Source: Bacteroidia bacterium (GTDB taxonomy: Bacteria > Bacteroidota > Bacteroidia > 2-12-FULL-35-15). Taken from it: 64,000 bases of DNA. A program made the position numbers and the translations under genes. Shown piece after piece: positions 17,220 through 25,743 of this stretch. Every line of letters starts with the position of its first letter. Position 1 is the first letter of the stretch. The stretch is from NCBI GenBank assembly GCA_030654175.1, contig JAURXZ010000008.1:1-64000 (forward strand), in the 5' to 3' direction. Below the pieces are notes generated by a model. That model had not been told where the DNA came from and searched no databases. It worked only from the letters and a program-made list of their open reading frames with translations.

Positions 17220-19745
17220 CTAAAACTTCACGATCATCCTTAAATTCAACTGACGCTGAGTTAAAAAATTAGGAACTGCGTATTGACGATTGGTAACATC
17301 TTCCACCCAAATGTAGGAGACTGTATTGCTTGTTCCCAAGAGGTTAAAAACTTCTAAACTTATCCAAACTGATTTTAGAAAACGTCCCGGATTTTGAGCT
17401 TTAACCTTTCTGTCTTCTCGTAATGCCTGATAAGAAAAACCGATATCAACTCTGCGGTACGGTGGCATTTTCAATGTTTGTTTGTATCGTTGCGAATTTG
17501 GTGGGCCAAATGGTACACCACTTCCGAATAGTAAATTGAGATGCATTTTTAGATCAGGCAGTCCCGGCATATTATCCTGAAAAAATAAACCAAAATTTAC
17601 ACGTTGGTCGGTAGGGCGAGGAATATAGCCCGGTTCGTGACGTATACTGTCTGTTGCAATGTTATTGAAAGTAATACCTGGTTCAATTTTTTCGCCATCG
17701 CTGTTAAAATAATCATAATAAAAATCATCCTTTATATCTTCACGTGTTTCCATTATTGATATAGACGCCCATGACTCCAATCCTTTTACAAATTCCCCAT
17801 TCACTTTTAAATCAATACCGGTGGCATACCCACGGGCATTGTTTTTTGCCGAGTAACGTATGCGAACATTGTCAACTTCATAAGGGATCAAATTATCTAA
17901 ATATTTATAATATGCCTCCGCAATAAATTTAAATGGACGCTTCCACGATTTGAAATTATAATCGCTGCTTAACACAAAGTGGATGGATGTTTGGGCTTTG
18001 ATGTTATAATTAATAACGCCTTTAGCATCACGCAGTTCCCTGTAAAAGGGGGACTGATAATAATATCCGGAAGAAAACTTAAACAAAAAATCTTTTTTCC
18101 AGTGTGGCTTTAAACCAATTGTTGCACGGGGCCCAACAAGAGCCTGGTCATTCAGGTCCCAATAATTTGCACGAATGCCACCTACCAGTGAAACAAGTGA
18201 TGAATCCTTCATTTCTTTTCTCCATACGCCTTGTACAAAGCCCGAAACACGATTTGATGAAATATTTATTTTTTGTTTGATAACATCCTGTAAAATGATT
18301 TGCTGTGGATCAGTTATTGGCAGAGAAAAGCCGGCACTATCAATATATTTCCATTCACTTAATTTATCGGTGATCATTTCATTTGAATACTTTGCTCCCC
18401 ATAATAGTTGCTTGCCTGAAACGGTATAGGTTCCTTTGTGCTCCGCACTTAGTACATTGGCCTGAAGATTGGTTCTTGCGTGATTTAAAAAGGTTCCAAT
18501 ACCCCTGTTTGCAACAATATCACCAAAAGTGGGCTTTCCAAAATCAGTTTCGAGCTCATCAATAAAATATTGACCTTGTATATCAAAGGCTTCACTTTCC
18601 TTACTTTGGAAGGCCGATCCTATAAATCTAAGATTCAATTTATCGCTACGATCATGGTAATTAGCAGACAAAGCACCCATCATAGTAGTATATTGATCTA
18701 CTTCTCTGCCGTCAAAATAAATTTTCAAACGCAACGCCTGATTCAACGTGCCAAAATCAGTTTCACGATTTTCCGGAATGATCTCATATTTATTACTTGC
18801 ATAATTACCCAAGAAATCAAGTTCCCACCGTGGGTTCAGATCGTAGGTGATATAGGATTGGACATCACCAAAAAAGGGTTTATACTGCCCTTTAGTGTCT
18901 AATCCATTTAATAAATATTGATTGGTTTTATAACGTGCACCAATGATCCAGGAAAGTCGGTAATTTTTTGAGCTGCCTTCTAAATGAACATTCGTACCAA
19001 GTAAACTTCCTGAAACAGTTCCCCCAAATTTGCGAGGTCTGCGATACTGAACGTCCAGTACTGACGACATTTTATCACCATACTTTGCTTCAAACCCACC
19101 TGCTGAAAACAATACAGATGAAACCAGATCGGGGTTAACAAAGCTAAGTCCTTCCTGCTGACCGGAACGAACAAGAAATGGACGATACACCTCAATACCA
19201 TTGACATAAACAAGGTTTTCATCAAAATTTCCTCCGCGTACGGAATAGGAGGAGCTTAGCTCATTACGGCTCGACACACCGGGAAGCGTAAATAAAATAG
19301 CATTAAAATCCTGGCTGGCAGTTGGAATATGGGTGATATGAAGAGGGTCGATGCGTGTAACTTCCAAAAAACGATTCCCATCACTAACTACAACTTCTTT
19401 AATTATATTTTTAAATGTTAAGGCTCTGCTCAACTCAAGTCGTTCACCCGGTGCCAGCCTTACTTTTCGCTGCTCCTGCTTATGACTAAGGCTATAAAAA
19501 ACGATCGTTAATTCCTGGTTGGCCGGGATGGAATAGGTATATTCTCCTTTTTGGTCGGTATAAACCGGAGGCAGGGATAAGCCTAAAATAGAAACGCTGA
19601 TATCAGGCAGAGGTTCATTTTCAGAGTTGGTTACCTTACCATAAATTGTGGCTGTATCCTGTGCAAGTATTGCAAACGAACTGAAAAGTATAAAACCTAG
19701 AAATAAGAATTTAAGTTGATTCAGTTTTTTTCTTTTCACGTCCAC
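17220..19745 (-). CDS. TonB-dependent outer-membrane receptor with CarboxypepD_reg domain
   Basis: An 841-residue protein with a signal peptide (FLFLGFILFSSFAILAQ), then a CarboxypepD_reg-like beta-sandwich (about 30-115, ATIYGKVTNSENEPLPDIS), the plug domain (about 120-240, with ITHIPTASQDFNAILFTLPG and YSVRGGNFDENLVYVNGIEV), and a C-terminal 22-strand-type barrel ending in RQLNLRMIVKF with a terminal Phe. Such receptors import substrates through the outer membrane using TonB energy. There is no SusD partner, so it is not a typical polysaccharide-utilisation pair. Its substrate is unknown; it sits between two sets of phenylacetate genes, which makes an aromatic or siderophore-like ligand conceivable but unproven. 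Confidence 0.92.
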   Translation of the reverse strand: MDVKRKKLNQLKFLFLGFILFSSFAILAQDTATIYGKVTNSENEPLPDISVSILGLSLPPVYTDQKGEYTYSIPANQELTIVFYSLSHKQEQRKVRLAPGERLELSRALTFKNIIKEVVVSDGNRFLEVTRIDPLHITHIPTASQDFNAILFTLPGVSSRNELSSSYSVRGGNFDENLVYVNGIEVYRPFLVRSGQQEGLSFVNPDLVSSVLFSAGGFEAKYGDKMSSVLDVQYRRPRKFGGTVSGSLLGTNVHLEGSSKNYRLSWIIGARYKTNQYLLNGLDTKGQYKPFFGDVQSYITYDLNPRWELDFLGNYASNKYEIIPENRETDFGTLNQALRLKIYFDGREVDQYTTMMGALSANYHDRSDKLNLRFIGSAFQSKESEAFDIQGQYFIDELETDFGKPTFGDIVANRGIGTFLNHARTNLQANVLSAEHKGTYTVSGKQLLWGAKYSNEMITDKLSEWKYIDSAGFSLPITDPQQIILQDVIKQKINISSNRVSGFVQGVWRKEMKDSSLVSLVGGIRANYWDLNDQALVGPRATIGLKPHWKKDFLFKFSSGYYYQSPFYRELRDAKGVINYNIKAQTSIHFVLSSDYNFKSWKRPFKFIAEAYYKYLDNLIPYEVDNVRIRYSAKNNARGYATGIDLKVNGEFVKGLESWASISIMETREDIKDDFYYDYFNSDGEKIEPGITFNNIATDSIRHEPGYIPRPTDQRVNFGLFFQDNMPGLPDLKMHLNLLFGSGVPFGPPNSQRYKQTLKMPPYRRVDIGFSYQALREDRKVKAQNPGRFLKSVWISLEVFNLLGTSNTVSYIWVEDVTNRQYAVPNFLTQRQLNLRMIVKF

Positions 19746-19819
19746 TGTTTTATGTCATCAGTCAGTTAGTCATTGGCCATTGATACATTAGCACATCAGC
19801 ACATTATTTAATTGACAAA

Positions 19820-19856
19820 TTGCCTACTGCTAAATTGCCTACTGTTCAATTGCCTA
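19820..19856 (+). repeat. Tandem TTGCCTACTG-type words
   Basis: Between the TonB receptor start and the next gene there are three consecutive variants of the word: TTGCCTACTG at 19820 and 19835, and TTGCCTA at 19850, each preceded by AAAT or CAA. The flanking 19750-19810 is similarly word-like (CAGTCAGTTAGTCATTGGCC). Confidence 0.6.
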
Positions 19857-19865
19857 AATTGGCTA

Positions 19866-20525
19866 CTAATCTTTCTTCTTAAAATCACCGTTTTTCCATG
19901 CTTTGATAAATTTTGCCCATGCTATAGGATTTAGCAAATTATTGGGTGGATATTGTCCTGCATAATAAAGTTTGCTTTGATATTGTTGTGAACTGTATTT
20001 GTAATTTAAACTTGCATCCATTGCCATGCCTACCATTTGATCTTTCATATCGGAACGGTCCATGTTTTTTGAAGCTCTTGCCAGATCATCTTCCGGAAGA
20101 TCAAGGTTTAAAAAAGCTTGTTTAAATTGTTCTTTCGAAGGCCATGGAAATACTTCGGTAAGTCTTAAGTAAACAGTATCTTTCAACAATACTTGTATCA
20201 ATGAATAGGTGTTGGAAGTCAATGTATCCGGGATGATATATTGTGCCGGACTAAAACCAATTGCCGAAAATTCAATAGTATCGTTCAAATTAGCAACAAA
20301 AGAAAAATAGCCATAAAAATCACTTATAGTACCACGGTGCGTGTTTTTAACAATGATACTCGTGTAAGGTACCGGGCGCAAGTCATTCCCTTCCACAACT
20401 ACTCCCGAAAACTGGATCAAACTAAGCCCCTTTTTTTCGGGAACTTTAGATTTTTTTTCCTGTGCAAACGCAGTTGCATCTACCAGGATTATTAATAGCA
20501 ATACTAAATGTATTTTTTTAAACAT
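19866..20525 (-). CDS. Exported protein with CarboxypepD_reg-like domain
   Basis: A 219-residue protein with a signal peptide (LVLLLIILVDATAFAQ), then a CarboxypepD_reg-like beta-sandwich (about 38-125, SGVVVEGNDLRPVPYTSIIV, RGTISDFYGYFSFVA). The remaining 90 residues are polar with no recognised domain and contain aromatic, Asn- and Lys-rich sequence. Members of this group are conserved in Bacteroidota and are usually not characterised; an envelope or cell-surface role is likely. It is upstream of the TonB receptor on the same strand (120-nt gap), so the two may be co-expressed, but the spacer's repeats make this uncertain. Confidence 0.75.
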   Translation of the reverse strand: MFKKIHLVLLLIILVDATAFAQEKKSKVPEKKGLSLIQFSGVVVEGNDLRPVPYTSIIVKNTHRGTISDFYGYFSFVANLNDTIEFSAIGFSPAQYIIPDTLTSNTYSLIQVLLKDTVYLRLTEVFPWPSKEQFKQAFLNLDLPEDDLARASKNMDRSDMKDQMVGMAMDASLNYKYSSQQYQSKLYYAGQYPPNNLLNPIAWAKFIKAWKNGDFKKKD

Positions 20526-20657
20526 AATTTATTGTTTTAATGGATGTCAAAAATACGTATTTATTGCCTTGTTTGCTGCATGAGGCCTAATAACTTAAAA
20601 AAAGTGAAATTATTGCCTTTTAATTCCTTAAATTCGCCTTAACAAAACTATATGACC

Positions 20658-21773
20658 ATGAAAAAAATTACTTTTTTAGTAGCTGGTATTTTTATTTCTA
20701 TTCTATCAATTGCTCAAACTCCCATTACTATTACTTCTGGTGACATGCCTAATGAAAATGATGAAGTATTGGTTAGTGTTAATACTAACATTGGAGCCAT
20801 TGATCCTTCCCTTACAGGAGCAAATTTTAATTGGGATTTTTCATCATTAACACCTAACGTCCAGCAGTTTGAGAAGTTTGATTCCCCCCTTTCTTTTACA
20901 TCACCTTATAATTATCTGTTTAATCCCTTTAACACATCCTATGGTAGGGATAATTACGAATTTTCTACTATTTCATTGCCCGGTGGAACTGAGATCACCG
21001 ATGCCTATGATTTTTATAAAGAATCCTCATCACAATATAAACAGATAGGTGCAGGATTTACTGTAAATAACGTGCCAATCCCATTTTTATACTCTCAGGA
21101 AGATATTATTTACGAATTTCCAATGAATCATTTGAATACGAATGATTGTAATTATAAATATGGTTTAGATATTCCGGGTATGGGTTACTATGGCCAATCG
21201 GGGCACCGTGTTAACCTTGTTGATGGTTGGGGAACATTAATTACCCCTTTTGGAACGTTTCAAACATTACGTGTAATATCAACTATTGATGCTATTGATA
21301 CGGTTTACAATACTTCTTTAAATGCCGGAACCAATATACCACGTCCTTTAAAATATGAATTTAAATGGCTGGCAACAGGTAAAAAAATACCGGTTTTGAA
21401 AATCGAAGCTACTGATATTGCCGGTAATATCACTGTTTCTAATGTGCGCTATACCGATAGCACAAGAGCAGGAGTTCCACAAGTTGGAATTGCTGAGAAT
21501 AAATCGTTGACTATGGGACTTGCAGTTTACCCAAATCCTTGTGTTAATGAAATAAAAGTAAATTATAAGTTGCCAACAACTACTCATGTTAAAATAAGTA
21601 TTACTAATGTAATTGGTGAAACTATTGCTAATGTTGTTGATGAAACACAAATCAGCGGAGCTCACCAAAAATCAATAAGTATAGCTGATTTACACTTAAA
21701 TTCCGGGATCTATTTCATAACCCTTCAAACAGATAAGTATAAAGAAATTCAGAAAATAGTGGTTAGCCGATAA
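20658..21773 (+). CDS. Secreted protein with type IX secretion C-terminal sorting domain
   Basis: About 371 residues. A signal peptide (KKITFLVAGIFISILSIAQ) leads into a beta-rich body of unknown function with Thr/Asn-rich motifs (TITSGDMPNENDEVLVS). The last ~75 residues form a Por secretion-system type A sorting domain: VYPNPCVNEIKVNY, VKISITNVIGE and LNSGIYFITLQT. Such domains direct export through the type IX system and attachment to, or release from, the cell surface. I take Met at 20658 (MKKITF) as start; a Met two codons upstream is possible. It has no clear operon partner. Confidence 0.85.
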   Translation: MKKITFLVAGIFISILSIAQTPITITSGDMPNENDEVLVSVNTNIGAIDPSLTGANFNWDFSSLTPNVQQFEKFDSPLSFTSPYNYLFNPFNTSYGRDNYEFSTISLPGGTEITDAYDFYKESSSQYKQIGAGFTVNNVPIPFLYSQEDIIYEFPMNHLNTNDCNYKYGLDIPGMGYYGQSGHRVNLVDGWGTLITPFGTFQTLRVISTIDAIDTVYNTSLNAGTNIPRPLKYEFKWLATGKKIPVLKIEATDIAGNITVSNVRYTDSTRAGVPQVGIAENKSLTMGLAVYPNPCVNEIKVNYKLPTTTHVKISITNVIGETIANVVDETQISGAHQKSISIADLHLNSGIYFITLQTDKYKEIQKIVVSR

Positions 21774-21818
21774 TAAGACACAATCTTAGCTAAGGTTAAG
21801 GAGTTTGTGCGCGGTCAT

Positions 21819-21862
21819 ATTGAGCTTAGCCTTTGCTGAGCTCTTGTCGAAGTATCGAAATA
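21819..21862 (+). repeat. REP-like element with the TTGAGC...TTGTCGAAGTA motif
   Basis: The sequence TCATATTGAGCTT, a small hairpin (GAGCTTAGC/GCTGAGCTC type) and TTGTCGAAGTATCGA look like a common dispersed repeat of Bacteroidota. It is part of a 411-nt gene-free stretch (21774-22184) that otherwise holds only the two-module hairpin element at 21899-21996 and about 190 nt without recognised features before paaE. Confidence 0.45.
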
Positions 21863-21898
21863 TGTGTGTGGGAATTATTAACCGATTTCAATTGTTTA

Positions 21899-21996
21899 TT
21901 TGGGCGTTCCAATTCTTGAAGGAGAATTGGCGGGCTTTCCGCTCCAATCTTTTTGTAAAGAACAAAAAGGATTTCCGCTGCAATCCCTAACGCAGC
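21899..21996 (+). repeat. Two-module hairpin element, copy 2
   Basis: TTTGGGCGTT, hairpin CCAATTCT...AGAATTGG (21909-21930), CGGGCTTTCCGCTCCAATC, hairpin CTTTTTGT...ACAAAAAG (21949-21969), GGATTTCCGCTGCAATCC, CTAACGCAGC. The arms of both hairpins differ from those in the other copies, yet pairing is kept. This is the key evidence that the structure, not the sequence, is conserved. Confidence 0.85.
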
Positions 21997-22184
21997 ATTA
22001 ACCAATAATAAAACATCCTGCAATTAATTGAAGGTCTTTAGGCTTTTGATTTAAATCTTCTGCGTTTACGGACTTTAGTAAAAATTAACAATCAAAATCA
22101 GGTATTTTACTTTAATCTGTGAATTGGCATCAATTTTTTTTGAATATTAATCGTAAATTCGCGCATTAAATTTAAAAACTGAAC

Positions 22185-23255
22185 ATGTCGAAATTTCATA
22201 CGTTAAAAATAATTGATATTGTACGCGAAACAGCTGATGCCGTTTCTGTTGCATTTGAAGTGCCGGATAATTTAAAACAAGAATATATATACAAGCAGGG
22301 GCAATACCTTACTTTAAAGTTTTTTGTTAATGGTGAAGAGTTAAGACGTTCGTACTCCATTTGTAGCAGCCCTGTTGAAGAAAACGAGTTGAGGGTTGCC
22401 ATAAAAAAAGTAAAGGATGGCAGAATGTCTTCTTATATTAATGATAAAATTAAAGTAGGTGATACCATGGAAGTGATGATTCCAATGGGTAATTTCTATA
22501 CAGAACTGAATCCTGCTCACAAAAAAAATTATGTTCTTTTTGCAGGTGGTAGTGGGATCACACCCATGCTTTCCATCTTAAAAACTGCTTTAAAGCTGGA
22601 GCCGAACAGCACGGTTACTTTGTTTTATGGTAACAACGATGAAGCTTCTACTATTTTCAAAAAACAAATTGATTCAATTGCTGCTAATAATCCCGAAAGA
22701 TTAAAAGTGTTTCATGTCCTATGTAATGCTCCTGCGGGCCACTCTCAGGCGCTGCAAGGATTAATGACAAAAGAAAAAAATATAGAGCTCGTTAAAAATT
22801 TTGTGTCCCCTACTGCGGATAATGAATATTTTATTTGTGGTCCCGGCCCAATGATGGACAATGTAGTAGCTGCTTTGAAGGAATTGAAAACTGATGAAAC
22901 AAGAGTTCATATCGAATATTTTTCTGCTCCCGTAGTTGCCGATGAATCCAAAAAGATCACTCCATCAATTGTTGGCACCACAGCAACAATTATTATGGAT
23001 GGCGATCAACATACCGTTACTTTGGAGGATAATGAAACAATCCTTGAAGCTGCCTTACGAATTGGAATAGATGCGCCTTATGCTTGTCAGGGTGGTTCTT
23101 GCTGTACTTGCCGTGCTTTATTAGAAGGTGGTAAAGTGGAGATGGCGGTTAATTATGCATTATCTGCCTCCGAAGTAAAACAAGGATATATTCTTACCTG
23201 TCAAAGCCGCCCTACAACACCTAATGTGGTGGTGAATTACGATAAGGGGCTGTAA
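22185..23255 (+). CDS. paaE: Phenylacetyl-CoA epoxidase reductase subunit
   Basis: A 356-residue ferredoxin-NADP-reductase-like protein. The FAD-binding domain has LRRSYSICSSP, the NAD(P) domain has LFAGGSGITPMLSILK and a late FICGPGPMMDNV, and the C-terminal plant-type 2Fe-2S domain has CQGGSCCTCRA with the last Cys at ILTCQS. It carries electrons from NADPH to the PaaABC di-iron oxygenase. It begins 198 nt before paaA and ends with its own strong terminator-like hairpin (23305-23343), so expression of paaE and paaABCD may be uncoupled in part. Confidence 0.95.
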   Translation: MSKFHTLKIIDIVRETADAVSVAFEVPDNLKQEYIYKQGQYLTLKFFVNGEELRRSYSICSSPVEENELRVAIKKVKDGRMSSYINDKIKVGDTMEVMIPMGNFYTELNPAHKKNYVLFAGGSGITPMLSILKTALKLEPNSTVTLFYGNNDEASTIFKKQIDSIAANNPERLKVFHVLCNAPAGHSQALQGLMTKEKNIELVKNFVSPTADNEYFICGPGPMMDNVVAALKELKTDETRVHIEYFSAPVVADESKKITPSIVGTTATIIMDGDQHTVTLEDNETILEAALRIGIDAPYACQGGSCCTCRALLEGGKVEMAVNYALSASEVKQGYILTCQSRPTTPNVVVNYDKGL

Positions 23256-23304
23256 TATTAACTTTTCTCTATAAAGAGGAGCCCTCCAAAAAAGAATATG
23301 AAAC

Positions 23305-23343
23305 GAAAGGACGCAAATGAAATTTATTTTTTGCGTCCTTTTC
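23305..23343 (+). terminator. Terminator hairpin after paaE
   Basis: GAAAGGACGCAAA (23305-23317) pairs with TTTGCGTCCTTTTC (23330-23343), giving a 12-13-bp stem around a 12-nt loop rich in T. Being A-rich before and T-rich after, it could work in both directions. It separates paaE from paaA. Confidence 0.75.
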
Positions 23344-23453
23344 ATTTAAAAATTGTTTATAGAGAGTAAAACATAATATACTTTGTTATTACTGATAAAA
23401 ATCATAATTTTATAGCTAGGTATTAGTAATATTGCATCAGATAATTCACAACA

Positions 23454-24395
23454 ATGGACGATAAAAAACAATTAGAGCAATTTGAGGCTAAGATCGCAGC
23501 TGGGCTGAAAATAGAACCCAAAGATTGGATGCCGGAAGCGTACCGTAAACAATTGATCAGAATGATGAGTCAGCATGCACATTCCGAAATTGTTGGGATG
23601 TTGCCTGAAGGAAATTGGATCACACGTGCTCCAAGCTTGCGTAGAAAAGCAATTTTGTTAGCAAAGGTTCAGGATGAAGCCGGACATGGTTTGTATTTAT
23701 ACAGTGCTACTGAAACCTTAGGTGTTGATCGTTCCGAATTATTAGAACAATTACACTCCGGAAAAGCAAAATATTCAAGTATATTCAATTACCCAACCCT
23801 TACATGGGCTGATATTGGTGCAATTGGCTGGTTAGTGGATGGCGCAGCCATTATGAATCAAACTGCATTAGCACGTGGTTCTTATGGACCGTATTCCCGT
23901 GCAATGGTGAAAATTTGTAAGGAAGAAAGTTTTCACAATCGTCAGGGTTATGAAATAATGATGAACCTTGCACAAGGAACACCTGAACAAAAAGAGATGG
24001 CACAGGATGCGTTTAACCGCTGGTGGTGGCCTTCTATCATGATGTTGGGACCTAGTGATGATAAATCCCCAAATTCGGATCAATTAATGCGTTGGAAAGT
24101 GAAGATGGAAAGTAACGATGCTATCCGTCAGCGTTTTATTGACCGCACTGTTCCACAAGCTGAATTTATTGGCTTAAAGGTTCCTGATGCTGATTTGAAA
24201 TTTAATGACGTAACAGGTCATTATGAGCATGGGCCAATCAACTGGGAAGAATTTTTTGACGTGATCAAAGGAAATGGCCCTTGCAATGCAAAACGAATAA
24301 AAGATCGCGTAGAAGCGGATAAAAAAGGTGCCTGGGTGCGGGAAGCAGCAACAGCTTACGCAGCAAAGCAAGCAAAAGAAAAATTAGTAGCTTAG
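23454..24395 (+). CDS. paaA: Phenylacetyl-CoA epoxidase catalytic subunit
   Basis: A 313-residue member of the PaaA di-iron family. It has [32 protein letters not shown] (E and EAGH metal ligands), [15 protein letters not shown] (second E..H pair), and [14 protein letters not shown]. It adds one O atom across the aromatic ring of phenylacetyl-CoA. It starts the run paaA-paaB-paaC-paaD. Full length and all metal ligands are visible. Confidence 0.97.
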   Translation: MDDKKQLEQFEAKIAAGLKIEPKDWMPEAYRKQLIRMMSQHAHSEIVGMLPEGNWITRAPSLRRKAILLAKVQDEAGHGLYLYSATETLGVDRSELLEQLHSGKAKYSSIFNYPTLTWADIGAIGWLVDGAAIMNQTALARGSYGPYSRAMVKICKEESFHNRQGYEIMMNLAQGTPEQKEMAQDAFNRWWWPSIMMLGPSDDKSPNSDQLMRWKVKMESNDAIRQRFIDRTVPQAEFIGLKVPDADLKFNDVTGHYEHGPINWEEFFDVIKGNGPCNAKRIKDRVEADKKGAWVREAATAYAAKQAKEKLVA

Positions 24396-24505
24396 GTTAG
24401 TTGATAGTTGTTGGTTGTTAGTTGATAGGCAAATAACCGTTTGTGAGTCACTAACAACTAACAACCACGAACTAACAACTAAAAACCAACAACTAACAAC
24501 CAATA
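24396..24505. repeat. Word-like inverted repeat in the paaA-paaB spacer
   Basis: The left half is built of GTTAGTTGATAGTTG words (24396-24429). The right half (24449-24502) is made of CTAACAAC/CCAACAAC words. CTAACAACCAACAACTA, the complement of the left arm, matches 16 of 17 bases in the right arm. This fills essentially the whole spacer up to the paaB start. Confidence 0.7.
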
Positions 24506-24508
24506 AAA

Positions 24509-24796
24509 ATGAGTGATTCACAATGGCCTTTATGGGAAGTATTTGTACAAGGTAATCCCGGAATACCCCACAAACACGTAGGTAGCGTTCATGCTCCCGA
24601 TGCCGAAATGGCAATTCAAAATGCACGTGATGTTTATACGCGCAGAAGTGAAGGTATCAGCATTTGGGTAGTTCCAGCAGTTGAAATATCGGCATCAAGC
24701 CCCGAAGATCAAGGTGCATTTTTTGAGCCATCAAATGATAAACCATACCGTCATCCAACATTTTATAAAATTCCGGAAGGAGTTAAATATTTGTAA
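24509..24796 (+). CDS. paaB: Phenylacetyl-CoA epoxidase subunit PaaB
   Basis: A small protein of 95 residues with the PaaB signature: WPLWEVFVQGNPGIPHKHVG near the start, then VHAPDAEMAIQNARDVYTRR and EGISIWVVPA. It bridges PaaA/PaaC subcomplexes and is needed for activity. The length and whole-length motif agreement make the call firm. It is flanked on both sides by spacers made of inverted low-complexity words. Confidence 0.96.
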   Translation: MSDSQWPLWEVFVQGNPGIPHKHVGSVHAPDAEMAIQNARDVYTRRSEGISIWVVPAVEISASSPEDQGAFFEPSNDKPYRHPTFYKIPEGVKYL

Positions 24797-24797
24797 A

Positions 24798-24866
24798 TTA
24801 GATGTGAGATATTAGATATTAGATTTGGGCATGGCTCTCATCTAACATCTAATATCTCATATCTCA
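24798..24866. repeat. Hairpin of locus-specific words in the paaB-paaC spacer
   Basis: The left arm 24798-24823 and right arm 24841-24866 are 26 nt each and complementary at 23 positions, with a 17-nt loop. Both arms are built of TCTAATA/ATCTCA-type words. All three mismatches could be G-U in the RNA of one strand. The hairpin ends 11 nt before the paaC start. Confidence 0.75.
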
Positions 24867-24877
24867 ATACTTTGTAT

Positions 24878-25636
24878 ATGAATCTACAACAAGCAAAATT
24901 CGAATACCTGCTTCGCCTTGGTGATAGCAGTCTGATAATTGGTCATCGTCTTTCCGAATGGTGTGGACATGGTCCGATTTTAGAAGAAGATATTGCATTA
25001 ATAAATATTGCATTGGATTTTGTTGGTAATGCAACATCGCTTTTAGGTTATGCAGCTCAGGTAGAAGGGAAGGGGCGTACGGAGGATGATCTGGCTTATT
25101 TGCGTGGCGAACGTGAATACCGGAATCTATTATTAACAGAACAGCCTAATGGCGATTATGCTGCTACCATTGCACGTCAGTTTTTATATGATACCTATAC
25201 CTTCTTTTTGTATGAAGAACTGAAAAGCAGCAAAGATGAGACCATTGCTGCAATTGCAGTTAAATCGCATAAAGAAATTACTTATCATTTACGTCATACC
25301 ACGCAATGGATGCTCCGTTTGGGTGATGGCACAGAAGAAAGCCATCAACGATTACAAACCGCATTAAATGAATTGTGGATGTTTACTTCTGAGTTGTTTG
25401 ATATGGATGAAGTAGATGGATTATTGATCAATGAAGGAATTGCCGCTGATTTGGATAAAGTAAAAGCGGCTTGGGAAAAACGAGTGAATGAAGTGATCAC
25501 AGAAGCTACTTTACAGGTTCCTGTGACCAATATCAAACAAAAAGGCAGCCGTGAAGGTAAACATAGCGAACATTTGGGCTTTTTGTTAGCCGAAATGCAG
25601 TATATCCCAAGATCCTACCCCGGATCTAAATGGTAA
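24878..25636 (+). CDS. paaC: Phenylacetyl-CoA epoxidase structural subunit
   Basis: About 252 residues, PaaC family: LLRLGDSSLIIGHRLSEWC, EDIALINIALDFVGNA, AYLRGEREYRN and ITYHLRHTTQWMLRLGDGT (degenerate di-iron helices). PaaC is the non-catalytic partner that holds PaaA. I choose the ATG at 24878; an in-frame TTG two codons upstream is less likely. It is separated from paaD by a CACAGAG hairpin element. Confidence 0.95.
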   Translation: MNLQQAKFEYLLRLGDSSLIIGHRLSEWCGHGPILEEDIALINIALDFVGNATSLLGYAAQVEGKGRTEDDLAYLRGEREYRNLLLTEQPNGDYAATIARQFLYDTYTFFLYEELKSSKDETIAAIAVKSHKEITYHLRHTTQWMLRLGDGTEESHQRLQTALNELWMFTSELFDMDEVDGLLINEGIAADLDKVKAAWEKRVNEVITEATLQVPVTNIKQKGSREGKHSEHLGFLLAEMQYIPRSYPGSKW

Positions 25637-25642
25637 TTTTTT

Positions 25643-25729
25643 AACACAGAGTACACAGAGGAAGAAAGAGCCACACAGAGTTTTTTTTTCTCTGTGAAAC
25701 TCATAAAAAAACTCTGTGAACTCTGTGTT
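25643..25729. repeat. CACAGAG hairpin element, copy 1
   Basis: Outer arms AACACAGAGTACACAGAG (25643-25660) and CTCTGTGAACTCTGTGTT (25712-25729) are complementary at 17 of 18 positions. A nested hairpin CACAGAG / CTCTGTG with a T-rich loop lies inside. The same type of element occurs at 35981 and 55769. Confidence 0.75.
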
Positions 25730-25743
25730 GAAACTAAGATAAT

